A DNA stretch of 35,644 bases from RI-242 sp038246255 (GTDB lineage: Bacteria > Planctomycetota > UBA1135 > GCA-002686595), in contig JBBRWC010000028.1 of assembly GCA_038246255.1 (NCBI GenBank), forward strand, positions 1-35,644, in the 5' to 3' direction. Below, in pieces: positions 1 through 7,129 of the stretch. How positions within the stretch are numbered: position 1 is the stretch's first letter; each line of letters begins with the position of its first letter. Both the position numbers and the translations under genes were made by a program. The notes under the pieces are model-generated. The model was not told the DNA's origin. It made no database searches and worked only from the letters and a program-made list of their open reading frames with translations.

Positions 1-8
1 CTCCGCGC

Positions 9-141
9 TGCGCTACCGCGAATCTCGCGGCCACGGCGTGACCCACCCTCGCCCCGGCATCCCAGCGTGGTAGGCCTCGGGAGGCACGTCGCGAGCCGAG
101 CTATCGCGATTCTCGCCGCTAGGGCGTGACCACCCCTCGGA
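9..141. repeat. Imperfect direct repeat pair, about 42 bp each
   Basis: Two similar segments lie at about 9-51 and 99-141. Each runs from a 'gct a(c/t)cgcga' start through a C/G-rich middle to 'ggcgtgacc' followed by 'acccctcg' or 'caccctcg'. They differ at scattered positions and are about 90 bp apart. No protein is recognisable in either strand here. They may be a second dispersed repeat type associated with the RAYT locus, but only two copies are visible in this window. Confidence 0.45.
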
Positions 142-156
142 TCGCAAGTCCTACGT

Positions 157-256
157 GAGCGCGGGCCTCCAGGCCCGCCATGGAGAGACCCGCGAGATTC
201 GCAGATCCAAGCACTTCCCAAGGCAGGCCTGGAGGCCCGCGCTCCCACCTAGGGCC
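157..256. repeat. REP-like inverted pair (REPIN) left of the RAYT gene
   Basis: The palindrome gcgggcctccaggcccgc occupies 161-178 inside a 'gagcgcggg...' copy that begins at 157. A copy in the opposite orientation spans 226-256 and ends in the tail 'cccacctagggcc'. The two together form an inverted pair with about 50 bp between them. The 31 bases at 226-256 are identical to 928-958 on the far side of the transposase gene. This is the arrangement expected of REP sequences served by a neighbouring RAYT protein. Confidence 0.75.
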
Positions 257-270
257 AGGACGAGGATCGC

Positions 271-885
271 GTGGAAACTCAACTCGACCCCGAAAAGCGC
301 GGACCGCCGGCGCCCAACTCCCCATGGCACTCGCGGGGTTACATCCCCCATTTCGATGCCGGCGGTGTCGTTCAGAGCCTTTCGATTCGACTGCACGACA
401 GCGTTCCGGCGGAGCTTGTGGTTCGTTGGCGCGCCGAACACGCTGGCGCAAAGCCTCGTACGAACCGCGCGCTTCTCCAGCGCATCGACGGCTACGAGGA
501 TTCCGGTTTCGGGTCCTGTTACCTGCGTGACCCGCAGGTCGCGGAGCTCGTCGAGAACACATTGCTGCACTTTGACGCTCAGCGCTACCGGCTATTCGAG
601 TGGTGCATCATGCCCAACCACGTGCACGCGCTGTTCGAGACCCTCGCCGGGCACCCGATGTCCGCGGTCGTGCAGTCGTGGAAATCCTTCACCGCTCGTC
701 GCGCCAACCGGCTCCTCGGCCGCCGTGGCGCCTTCTGGGCGCCCGACTACTTCGACCGATTTGTGCGTGACGGGCGCCACTTCGACGCTGCGAAGCAGTA
801 CATCCGCGCGAACCCGGTGGAGTCTGGTTTGTGCGCGAGCGCCAACCAGTGGCGATGGAGCAGCGCGTGGCATGGGGCGCGCTGA
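271..885 (+). CDS. REP-associated tyrosine transposase (RAYT, Y1/HUH nuclease)
   Basis: This is a 204-residue single-strand DNA nuclease of the IS200-like Y1 superfamily, in the RAYT group that acts on REP/REPIN palindromes. The N-terminal stretch WHSRGYIPHFD is typical of bacterial RAYTs. The HUH metal motif is seen in MPNHVHAL, and the likely catalytic tyrosine lies in QYIRANPVESGL. The C-terminal SAxQWRWSSAWH is also family-typical. The start is GTG at 271, only 15 bases after the left REP tail. The gene is flanked on both sides by the same palindrome (157-256 and 921-958), and another doublet sits at 35602-35644. Length is normal and the key residues are intact, so it is probably functional or was until recently. 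The family call is strong; activity is inferred. Confidence 0.9.
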   Translation: METQLDPEKRGPPAPNSPWHSRGYIPHFDAGGVVQSLSIRLHDSVPAELVVRWRAEHAGAKPRTNRALLQRIDGYEDSGFGSCYLRDPQVAELVENTLLHFDAQRYRLFEWCIMPNHVHALFETLAGHPMSAVVQSWKSFTARRANRLLGRRGAFWAPDYFDRFVRDGRHFDAAKQYIRANPVESGLCASANQWRWSSAWHGAR

Positions 886-920
886 GCGCCCCTGGCCCGC
901 CCGTCCTACGCCTACGAGCG

Positions 921-958
921 GAGCGCGGGCCTGGAGGCCCGCGCTCCCACCTAGGGCC
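921..958. repeat. REP-like palindrome right of the RAYT gene
   Basis: A perfect 12-bp stem (921-932 with 935-946) surrounds a two-base centre. It is followed by the tail 'cccacctagggcc' (946-958). Positions 928-958 repeat 226-256 exactly. The element abuts the truncated HRDC-like coding fragment on its right, so the junction of a past rearrangement probably lies at about 959-970. Confidence 0.8.
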
Positions 959-1068
959 GCGTTGGGAAGCTCGAGGCTCAGCACCTTGTGGGCGCGCAGA
1001 AAGCGGTTCACCGCCCCGACGACGCGTTCGTCGCCTTCCATGGGCACAGAGAACACTTGGATCTGCAT
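959..1068 (-). pseudogene. Truncated DGR accessory gene (HRDC-type), N-terminal fragment
   Basis: Reading leftward from ATG at 1068, the first ~33 codons (begins MQIQVFSVP, then NRFLRAHKVLSLE) resemble, from memory, the N-terminus of the HRDC-domain proteins encoded beside many diversity-generating retroelement reverse transcriptases. After that the frame runs straight into REP sequence and the similarity stops. The rest of the protein, which in full-length relatives includes the HRDC helical domain, is absent. The fragment follows the FGE-fold target gene on the same strand, in the usual target-accessory order. No reverse transcriptase or template repeat is found to its left. The match rests on recognition of a short segment, so a homology search is needed for certainty. 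Confidence 0.6.
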
Positions 1069-1122
1069 GTCAGGTTAGAGGCGAACCCCGGAACACAAAA
1101 CGGCGTTCGAAACGCACCTGCT

Positions 1123-1196
1123 CGCCCGCCCTCTGGCTCCAGTACCTACGGCCCGGCGACCCACGGGCCTTGAGGGCTTGCGCCAGCGGGCGGGCG
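1123..1196. other. Long GC-rich hairpin downstream of the VR-like gene end
   Basis: Segment 1123-1137 pairs with 1182-1196 at 14 of 15 positions. The 44-base interval contains an inner 6-bp hairpin (1150-1155 with 1164-1169). It begins 14 bases after the stop codon of the minus-strand target gene. Known DGRs carry a stem-loop just downstream of the variable region that assists retrohoming, so this could be such a structure. It could equally be a terminator, although no T tract follows. Confidence 0.5.
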
Positions 1197-1210
1197 TCTC
1201 CTGCTCCTCC

Positions 1211-2503
1211 TTAGGGAACAAGAACTGGGGCGAGCACTACCCGGAACCCGAAATGGTTGCTCGTGTCGCCGGGACTGTCGTTGACCCGGAACGCGGAGCG
1301 GCAGAGGTATGAGTTGACGCCCCACCTGCCGCCGCGGAGGACCCGGTTCGGGCCGCCAGTCACAACGGGATCCGTCTTCGGGGACGCCGTGTAGCTGCTA
1401 AAGCTATCCAGGCACCACTCAAATACGTTGCCGTGCATATCGTAAAGCCCCAAAGCGTTCGGGGCGTAGCTCCCCACCGGGACCGTACCCGAGGGGTTGG
1501 CGCAGCTCGCAGCTGGGGCGGAGTGGTGGCTGTACGAAAATCTCGCCTGATTGCACAAGAGCGCCGGCCCGTAGTGAAACTCCGTCGTCGTGCCCGCTCG
1601 GCAGGCGTGCTCCCACTCCGCCTCTGTCGGCAGCCGGTACTGGTAGCCCGCGGGTACCGTGCCCAGTGCGGTCTGCTGAGCGTTGAGAGCATTGCAGTAG
1701 GCTCCTGCGTCGAACCAGGTCACGCCATCAACGGGTCGACTTGCTCCCACATAAAAAGAGGGATTCGTCCCCATGACGGCTTCGTACGCCGCCTGGGTGA
1801 CCTCGTATCGGCCCATCCAGAAGGGCTTGCTGATCGTCACTTGGTGCACGGGTTTGTGCGATGAGTCGCCAAAATAGGGCGCACCGCTCGGAGCATTGGA
1901 GCCCATCTGGAATGTGCCGGCTGGTATCGGCACTAGGCCCGGGAAGCTGGGGGCAGCGACGGTGACGGCGAGGCCGTTGGTCACGCCGAGTGAAGGGATT
2001 CCGACGGGCTGCAACAGCGAGCCTTGCAGGTACAAGGTGATCCCGCTGAGCGACGGGAGCAACGGCACGGCGAGCGGGAAGCTCGCGGGCGGTGTGGCAC
2101 CGCCGCCCCAGGCGACTGGCCCGAGCGTGACAATCGGATTGGGCGCGACGAGGCTGAGCAGCAGTTCCCCTGGCGCGCCGGGCGATGCAAGGCCAAAACC
2201 CGGCAGCACTGTCCCTGAGGGAAACGCGGGATCCGGCGCCGTTGCCAGGTTCAGGAACGCGAGCGACGCGGGCGCCGAAACGGTGGCGGTGTTCGACACA
2301 CCCACGGTGAAGCTCGCCCCCACCGCCGGAACGCCGCTCAACATGACCAAACTGCCCGGCGGATTGACGCCGGAGCCGTAGGGCGTGACCTGGGCGAATG
2401 CGTGGGAGCCGAGGGTCGCCAGGGCGACGGCTAGGTGTGCGTGCTTCGTGATTGCAAGTTCAGGCGAGCCCGCCGCGGGCCGGCTGTCCTCAACGGACGC
2501 CAC
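1211..2503 (-). CDS. Secreted FGE-sulfatase-fold protein, probable DGR target with VR-like C-terminus
   Basis: The probable chain has three parts: a signal peptide (hydrophobic core HLAVALATLGSHAFA, cleavage near AFAQ), a beta-rich Gly/Pro/Leu domain of ~150 residues that I associate with secreted planctomycete proteins, and a formylglycine-generating-enzyme-like (C-type lectin fold) domain. FGE landmarks are IPAGTFQMGS, RYEVTQAAYEAVMG, YRLPTEAEWEHACRAG, GLYDMHGNVFEWC and a final RVLRGGRW...CRSAFR...GFRVV. The last ~40 codons are mostly of the NNC form where DGR templates carry AAC codons. An HRDC-like accessory fragment lies downstream on the same strand. The open frame extends to 2686, but the first part lacks protein character. 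The GTG at 2503 is a reasonable start, though its n-region is long and the true start is uncertain. The role is probably surface binding rather than sulfatase activation. An ordinary FGE-family protein remains possible. Confidence 0.75.
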   Translation of the reverse strand: MASVEDSRPAAGSPELAITKHAHLAVALATLGSHAFAQVTPYGSGVNPPGSLVMLSGVPAVGASFTVGVSNTATVSAPASLAFLNLATAPDPAFPSGTVLPGFGLASPGAPGELLLSLVAPNPIVTLGPVAWGGGATPPASFPLAVPLLPSLSGITLYLQGSLLQPVGIPSLGVTNGLAVTVAAPSFPGLVPIPAGTFQMGSNAPSGAPYFGDSSHKPVHQVTISKPFWMGRYEVTQAAYEAVMGTNPSFYVGASRPVDGVTWFDAGAYCNALNAQQTALGTVPAGYQYRLPTEAEWEHACRAGTTTEFHYGPALLCNQARFSYSHHSAPAASCANPSGTVPVGSYAPNALGLYDMHGNVFEWCLDSFSSYTASPKTDPVVTGGPNRVLRGGRWGVNSYLCRSAFRVNDSPGDTSNHFGFRVVLAPVLVP

Positions 2504-2581
2504 ACCTTGCCCAAAGGCCACGACGTCGGCGGGTTTGCGCCGCCTCGGTCCCGCGCGTGTCCGCGGTGCGGCGGTGGCGAG

Positions 2582-2611
2582 CCTGCGAGCTGAGTCACGG
2601 GTGCTCGCAGG
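2582..2611. promoter_or_regulatory. Perfect 9-bp inverted repeat in the divergent intergenic region
   Basis: CCTGCGAGC (2582-2590) and GCTCGCAGG (2603-2611) are exact complements separated by 12 bases. They sit between the start of the minus-strand FGE-fold gene and the EamA gene at 2740. This is a candidate operator or transcript hairpin. The rest of 2504-2739 shows no recognisable gene. Confidence 0.45.
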
Positions 2612-2739
2612 ACCTTCGGTGCCGGCTTGGATCCACCCCACGCAAATCGTTTGGGTATTCGGCACCGTGGCACAGGGTGGAAGCAATACGGAAACCCGAT
2701 TCCTGGGGACGGCCGGGCGGATGATCTACTGCGCGCCCC

Positions 2740-3609
2740 ATGCCCCTGCAAGCGCTGCTGCTCGTGCTGGTCGCGGCGCTCTTGCACGCGATCTGGAACA
2801 TCGCCGCGAAGCGCGCCGGAGGTGACTTCCGGTTCAGTCTGTTCGTCGCGGTTTTCGTGACCGTCGTCTGGGCGCCTGCGGCGATCTGGGTCGGCGCCCC
2901 TGTGATGTCGGATTGGGGCTTGGAGATTTGGGGCCTGTTGACCCTGAGCGCGACGGTGCACCTTGGCTACTTCGTCGTGTTGCTGCGCGGTTACCGCGCC
3001 GCCGACCTGACCGTGGTGTATCCGGTCGCGCGGGGCAGCGCGCCCCTCGTCACCGCGTTTGCCGCGGTGCTGCTGCTCGGCGAACGCCTCGACACACCGG
3101 CGATCGCCGGTGTGCTGGGTGTCTGCGGCGGCGTGTTCCTGATCGCCGGCGGGCCCTCACTTTGGCGCGGTCAACACGACCCCGCGCGGGTGCGCGCGGG
3201 TCTGCGCTGGGGCGCCGCGACCGGACTCTTCATCTCCGCCTACACGTTGATCGACGGTTACGGAGCCAAGGTCCTTGGGATCCATCCGATCCTCCTCGAC
3301 TACTTCGGCAACCTGCTTCGCATTCCGCTGCTCCTGCCGTTGATTTGGTCCGATCGACGAGCCATTCCAGCCCTGCTGAGGTCCCAGTGGCGCGCAGCGT
3401 TGACCGTGGCGGTCCTTGGTTCGGCGGGTTACATGCTCGTGCTCGAGGCGATGACGATGGCGCCGATCTCTCACGTGGCGCCGGCCCGCGAAGTGTCGAT
3501 GCTGCTCGCCGCGTTGATCGGCGGCCGGCTGTTGGGGGAAAAGGACCGCGGCTTGCGCGTGGCGGGCGCCATCTGCATCACGACCGGCGTCGCGCTGCTC
3601 GCGTGGTGA
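2740..3609 (+). CDS. EamA/DMT-superfamily transporter
   Basis: This is a 289-residue integral membrane protein of the drug/metabolite transporter superfamily. About ten hydrophobic helices are arranged as two EamA halves. The first half includes LHAIWNIAAKR and YPVARGSAPLVTAFAAVLLLGERL. The second half repeats the pattern with HVAPAREVSMLLAALIGGRLLGEK, the usual Pro/Glu signature near the end of each half. The protein should export or import a small metabolite across the inner membrane, but substrate cannot be read from sequence. ATG at 2740 begins directly at the first helix. The gene is divergent from the FGE-fold gene and 44 bases ahead of the alcohol dehydrogenase. Confidence 0.88.
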   Translation: MPLQALLLVLVAALLHAIWNIAAKRAGGDFRFSLFVAVFVTVVWAPAAIWVGAPVMSDWGLEIWGLLTLSATVHLGYFVVLLRGYRAADLTVVYPVARGSAPLVTAFAAVLLLGERLDTPAIAGVLGVCGGVFLIAGGPSLWRGQHDPARVRAGLRWGAATGLFISAYTLIDGYGAKVLGIHPILLDYFGNLLRIPLLLPLIWSDRRAIPALLRSQWRAALTVAVLGSAGYMLVLEAMTMAPISHVAPAREVSMLLAALIGGRLLGEKDRGLRVAGAICITTGVALLAW

Positions 3610-3641
3610 TGTCCGAGCGGACGCGCGCATGGCGTTCGGGG

Positions 3642-3647
3642 TAGGAT
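3642..3647 (+). promoter_or_regulatory. Extended-close -10-like box (TAGGAT) 6 nt before the adh start
   Basis: TAGGAT lies six bases upstream of the ATG at 3654, and no Shine-Dalgarno sequence lies between. The spacing fits a leaderless transcript. The same layout recurs at 8303, 10054 and 14671. Confidence 0.4.
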
Positions 3648-3653
3648 GGGCCG

Positions 3654-4760
3654 ATGAAAGTCCGCGCTGCCGTCCTCGAGGAGTTTGGACAGCCCCTCGT
3701 CGTGCAAACCGTCGATCTCGCACCCCCGCGCGCAGGTGAAGCACTCGTCAAGATCCACGCCTGCGGTGTGTGCCACACCGACATGTACACGGCCAGCGGA
3801 GTCGATCCGAGTGGCTACAGTCCGTGTGTGCTGGGCCACGAGGGTGCGGGCGTCGTCGAAGCGGTAGGGCCAAGTGTGACGAAGGTTGCAGTCGGCGACC
3901 ACGTCGTTTGCCTGTTCAGCCCCGAGTGCGGTGAATGTATCAACTGCAAGAGCGGCAAGACCAACATCTGCACGGCCATTCGCGTTCAGCAGAACCTCGG
4001 ATACCTGCCGGATGGCACCACGCGCTTCGCGCGCAACGGCGAGCCACTGCGCCACTTCATGGGCACGAGCACCTTCGCCGAATACACGGTCATGCCGGAG
4101 ATCGCGCTCGCCAAGGTGAACCCCGCGGCGTCGATGGATGCCATCTGTTTGCTCGCCTGCGGAGCGACCACTGGAATTGCGGCGGCGCTCTACAAGGCCG
4201 AAGTGGAGCCGGGCAGCACCGTCGCCATCTTCGGGGCAGGCATGGTTGGCCTCGGCGCGGTCCTCGGCGCGCGCCTTTGCGGCGCAGAGCGCATCCTCGT
4301 GATCGACCCGAGCGCCGCCCGCCGCGAACTCGCCCTATCGTTCGGCGCAACCGACGCGCTCCCCGGCGGAGCGGACGCTGTGACCGCGGTCCTTGAGCGC
4401 ACCGCGGGATTGGGCGCCGACTACACGTTCGAAGCGACGGGCATCGTGTCCGTGATGGCGCAGGCCGTCGAAGCCGCGCGACTGGGTTGGGGCCTGTGCA
4501 CACTTTTGGGTGTCGCGGGACGCGGCGAAACCGTGAACATCGTGCCGCGCTTCCTCATCACCGGGCGCAAGGTTCAAGGGGGTTCGTTCGGCGGCGCGAA
4601 GGGCCGCACCCACGTGCCGCGGCTGGTGGACCTTTATCTCGACGGCAAGATCGACCTCGACGGGTTCATCTCCCATCGCTTGACGCTCGACCAGGTCAAC
4701 GAGGGCTTCGAGCGCATGCACGCCCAAGACGGCATCCGCTCGGTCATCCTTTTCCAGTGA
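3654..4760 (+). CDS. Zinc-dependent class III alcohol dehydrogenase / S-(hydroxymethyl)glutathione dehydrogenase-like
   Basis: This is a 368-residue NAD(P)-dependent medium-chain dehydrogenase close to the class III (formaldehyde-detoxifying) group. Catalytic zinc ligands are visible in CGVCHTD (Cys40), GHEGAG (His62) and LLACGATTG. The structural zinc lobe has four cysteines at 92, 95, 98 and 106 (ECGECINC...NIC). The nucleotide-binding turn GAGMVGLG is followed by LVIDPS, whose Asp favours NAD. It probably oxidises the formaldehyde-thiol adduct or a similar alcohol. The next gene is an alpha/beta hydrolase, but not of the S-formylglutathione hydrolase type I would expect as a classical partner. 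Thus the exact substrate (glutathione adduct, other thiol, simple alcohol) is open. Confidence 0.88.
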   Translation: MKVRAAVLEEFGQPLVVQTVDLAPPRAGEALVKIHACGVCHTDMYTASGVDPSGYSPCVLGHEGAGVVEAVGPSVTKVAVGDHVVCLFSPECGECINCKSGKTNICTAIRVQQNLGYLPDGTTRFARNGEPLRHFMGTSTFAEYTVMPEIALAKVNPAASMDAICLLACGATTGIAAALYKAEVEPGSTVAIFGAGMVGLGAVLGARLCGAERILVIDPSAARRELALSFGATDALPGGADAVTAVLERTAGLGADYTFEATGIVSVMAQAVEAARLGWGLCTLLGVAGRGETVNIVPRFLITGRKVQGGSFGGAKGRTHVPRLVDLYLDGKIDLDGFISHRLTLDQVNEGFERMHAQDGIRSVILFQ

Positions 4761-4768
4761 ATTCCTCG

Positions 4769-5491
4769 ATGTACGACGACATCCGCAATCCGCGCCAGCA
4801 ACTGCTCGACGCTTGCCACCATCCCGCACGCGGCGAACGCCGTGGAACGCTCGTCATCGGGCACGGGGTCACCGCCACCAAGGACCGGGAGTGGGCCGTG
4901 GTGCTGGCGGAGCGCGCCGCCGCCGCGGGTTTCGAAGCCCTGCGTTTTTCCTTCGCGGGCAACGGCGCATCACAGGGGCGGTTCGAGGATTCCTATCCGA
5001 CGTCCGAAGTTGAGGACCTGGGCGCGGTCTTGGACGCGGTTGAAGCCAGCGATGCCGGCCCCATCGCCTATGCGGGGCATTCGATGGGGGCTGCGGTGGG
5101 TGTGCTGCGCGCGAGCAGTGACACGCGCATCGCGAAGCTCATTTCCCTGGGTGGCATGGTGCACACCGCGGCCTTCGCGGAGCGCAAGTTCGCCGGCCTG
5201 CGGCCCGGGGATTTGATGTGGGACAAGCCGGGCTGCCCGATCTCGCAGGACTTTTTGGACGACATGCAGCGCGTCGACAGCGTGTTGCCGCTGGCATCCA
5301 GCATCGCAGTGCCGTGGCTGCTTGTGCATGGCGACGGGGACACCGTCGTACCCCACTCCGAATCCGAAGCAATCGGCAAAGCCGCCTGCGGGCCAACACA
5401 GTTCGTGCTGCTGCCGGGTGTCGACCACGTGTTCACGCACGCCGCCGAGCGCATGGCGTCGATCGTCGTCCCCTGGCTGCTCGGACGGTAA
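4769..5491 (+). CDS. Alpha/beta hydrolase
   Basis: The protein has 240 residues in a compact alpha/beta hydrolase fold. The N-terminal GTLVIGHGVTATKD supplies an oxyanion-type segment. The nucleophile elbow is GHSMGAAVG (Ser), the acid is in LLVHGDGDTVVP (Asp) and the base is in LPGVDHVF (His), so the triad is complete. ATG at 4769 is eight bases after the dehydrogenase stop. An in-frame GTG at 4757 overlapping that stop is an alternative. The close spacing suggests co-transcription with the dehydrogenase. It is cytoplasmic (no signal peptide). It is likely an esterase or thioesterase; no substrate can be assigned. Confidence 0.85.
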   Translation: MYDDIRNPRQQLLDACHHPARGERRGTLVIGHGVTATKDREWAVVLAERAAAAGFEALRFSFAGNGASQGRFEDSYPTSEVEDLGAVLDAVEASDAGPIAYAGHSMGAAVGVLRASSDTRIAKLISLGGMVHTAAFAERKFAGLRPGDLMWDKPGCPISQDFLDDMQRVDSVLPLASSIAVPWLLVHGDGDTVVPHSESEAIGKAACGPTQFVLLPGVDHVFTHAAERMASIVVPWLLGR

Positions 5492-6079
5492 CCGCCGCGG
5501 CGCGGGGCCGGGAGCTGCCGATCGCACGGCCGTCGAGCGGCGCGAGTTGCAGGCCGGGCACATGGAGAACATTCAGCGTTTGGCGAATGAGCGCCATCTG
5601 CTCGTCGCCGCCCGTGTGGCGCTCCGAATCCGGATCCCACACTGCGCGGCATCTTCATTTTTGATGCGCACGATCCCGAGCAGGTGCGCTCGATGGTCGC
5701 GACGGATCCGGCGGTGACCCTGGACGTGCTGCGTATGGAGTGCCACGTGCTGCGCTCCGATCGCGACCTCGTTGCATGCCTGGAGCGCGACTGCGCCGAT
5801 TACGCCGCGCGCAAGACCGCCGGGACCGACGACATTGCGGCGGGCATGCGCGGGTACGTGTTTGCGCTGGCGGACGATGGAGCCGCGGTCGAGGCCGCGC
5901 TCGGCGCGGACCGCCGGCTGCTCCTCGCGGGTCGCTCGAACGGTTGGGCGCGCGGCTTTTATCTGCTGGACACGGCCGATCTTGCCGTCGCGCGCACGTG
6001 GTTCGCACTTGCGAGCGGGGGCGAGGTTGTCCTCCACCCGTGGTATGGATCGGTGAACCTGGCCGTCCGCGAGCATTGA
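5490..6079 (+). pseudogene. Tandem YCII-domain protein with a single-base frameshift
   Basis: Two YCII-like domains can be read. The first is split between two frames: LQAGHMENIQRLANERHLLVA in one frame, then GAPNPDPTLRGIFIFD and VATDPAV in the next. The shift falls at about 5607-5612. Adding one base there would restore a LVAGP-type YCII core. The second domain (about 5840-6060) ends in VVLHPWYGSVNL, the typical YCII C-terminal motif, while the first ends in an altered MECHVLRS. No convincing start is visible: ATG at 5562 is late, and the frame upstream runs into the hydrolase gene. Either this is a broken gene or the base is a consensus error. YCII proteins are small dimeric alpha-beta-barrel proteins of mostly unknown function; tandem copies are less common. 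Confidence 0.65.
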
Positions 6080-6134
6080 TCCCTTGACCGCGGTCGGGCG
6101 CGGCGCACCCAGCGGCTAGACTCGGTGCGCCGCC

Positions 6135-7106
6135 ATGCAGCACGATCCCAGCGACCCGCTCCACCGCGGACACGATTTCCTCGGCAGCCAGCACGGTCGC
6201 AACGAGCGCCGCCTGTGGCTCGTGATCGGCCTGACGCTGGTGATGATGGTTGGCGAGATCGCCGCGGGGATCGCATTTGGCTCGATGGCGCTCTTGGCCG
6301 ACGGCTGGCACATGGCCACCCACGCGGGCGCACTGTCCATCGGAGCGCTCGCCTACGGCTATGCGCGCCGCCGCGTGGACGACCCGCGTTTTGTGTTCGG
6401 CACGGGCAAGGTCGGGGACCTCGCGGGGTATACCAGCGCGGTCGTGCTCGCGGGAGTTGCGGCCCTGATTGGATACGAATCGATCGGCCGCTTCTTCGAA
6501 CCCCTCGCGATCCGTTTCGACGAGGCCATCGCGGTGGCGGTGCTCGGACTGATCGTGAATCTTGTGAGTGCGTGGCTGTTGCGGGAGGAGCCGCACGGGC
6601 ATGGCCATGAGCATGGCCACGAACACGGCGGGCACGCCGACCACAATCTGCGCGCGGCCTACTTGCACGTGCTAGCGGATGCGGTCACGTCACTGGTGGC
6701 GATTGGCGCGCTCGTCGCCGGTCGCTTTTTTGGTTGGGACTGGATGGACCCCATCGGCGGTTTGTTGGGCGCCGCGGTGATTTTGCGTTGGTCGATCGGA
6801 CTGGTGCGCGACACGGGCGGTGTGTTGCTCGACGTGCAGCCTCCGGGTGGGCTTTCTGCCGAGGTGCGCACGCGCATCGAGGTCAATGGCGACCGTTTGA
6901 TCGACCAGCACGTTTGGCGCCTCGGCCCCGGTCACTTCGGTGCGATTCTTGTTGTCGAAAGCGAAGGCAGCACCACCCCGCGCGAGTACCGCGCGCGCCT
7001 CGGCGGCCTCTCGATGTTGGCGCACGTCACCGTGGAAGTGCGAAGGCGCGACGACGCGCGGCGCCTAAACATCACGCAGCCGGCGACCCACCGCAGTCCC
7101 AGCTGA
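6135..7106 (+). CDS. dmeF: Cation diffusion facilitator, DmeF-type Co/Ni(/Zn) exporter
   Basis: This is a 323-residue CDF-family proton-coupled efflux pump of the inner membrane. Six hydrophobic helices are visible, with the DmeF-type signature ADGWHMATH (about 55-63) forming part of the first metal site and HVLADAVTS (about 178-186) completing it. A His-rich cytoplasmic loop at about 153-170 (HGHGHEHGHEHGGHADH) probably senses or buffers metal. The C-terminal cytoplasmic domain is short and cation-efflux-like. The DGWHM form, rather than the DAxH of zinc CDFs, is what points to cobalt/nickel. A TAGACT box (6117-6122) lies 12 bases before the ATG. No DmeR-type repressor is adjacent. Confidence 0.85.
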   Translation: MQHDPSDPLHRGHDFLGSQHGRNERRLWLVIGLTLVMMVGEIAAGIAFGSMALLADGWHMATHAGALSIGALAYGYARRRVDDPRFVFGTGKVGDLAGYTSAVVLAGVAALIGYESIGRFFEPLAIRFDEAIAVAVLGLIVNLVSAWLLREEPHGHGHEHGHEHGGHADHNLRAAYLHVLADAVTSLVAIGALVAGRFFGWDWMDPIGGLLGAAVILRWSIGLVRDTGGVLLDVQPPGGLSAEVRTRIEVNGDRLIDQHVWRLGPGHFGAILVVESEGSTTPREYRARLGGLSMLAHVTVEVRRRDDARRLNITQPATHRSPS

Positions 7107-7129
7107 CTCCCGCGCCGCGGGATCCCACC

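Noticed and set aside
592..1068. Full 158-codon minus-strand frame antisense to the RAYT gene
   Set aside because: Only its first ~33 codons look like protein; the rest is REP sequence and the antisense of the transposase gene.
1069..1210. Search for a DGR template repeat between the target gene and the HRDC-like fragment
   Set aside because: No second copy of the VR-like sequence is present there; the interval is a hairpin plus leader.
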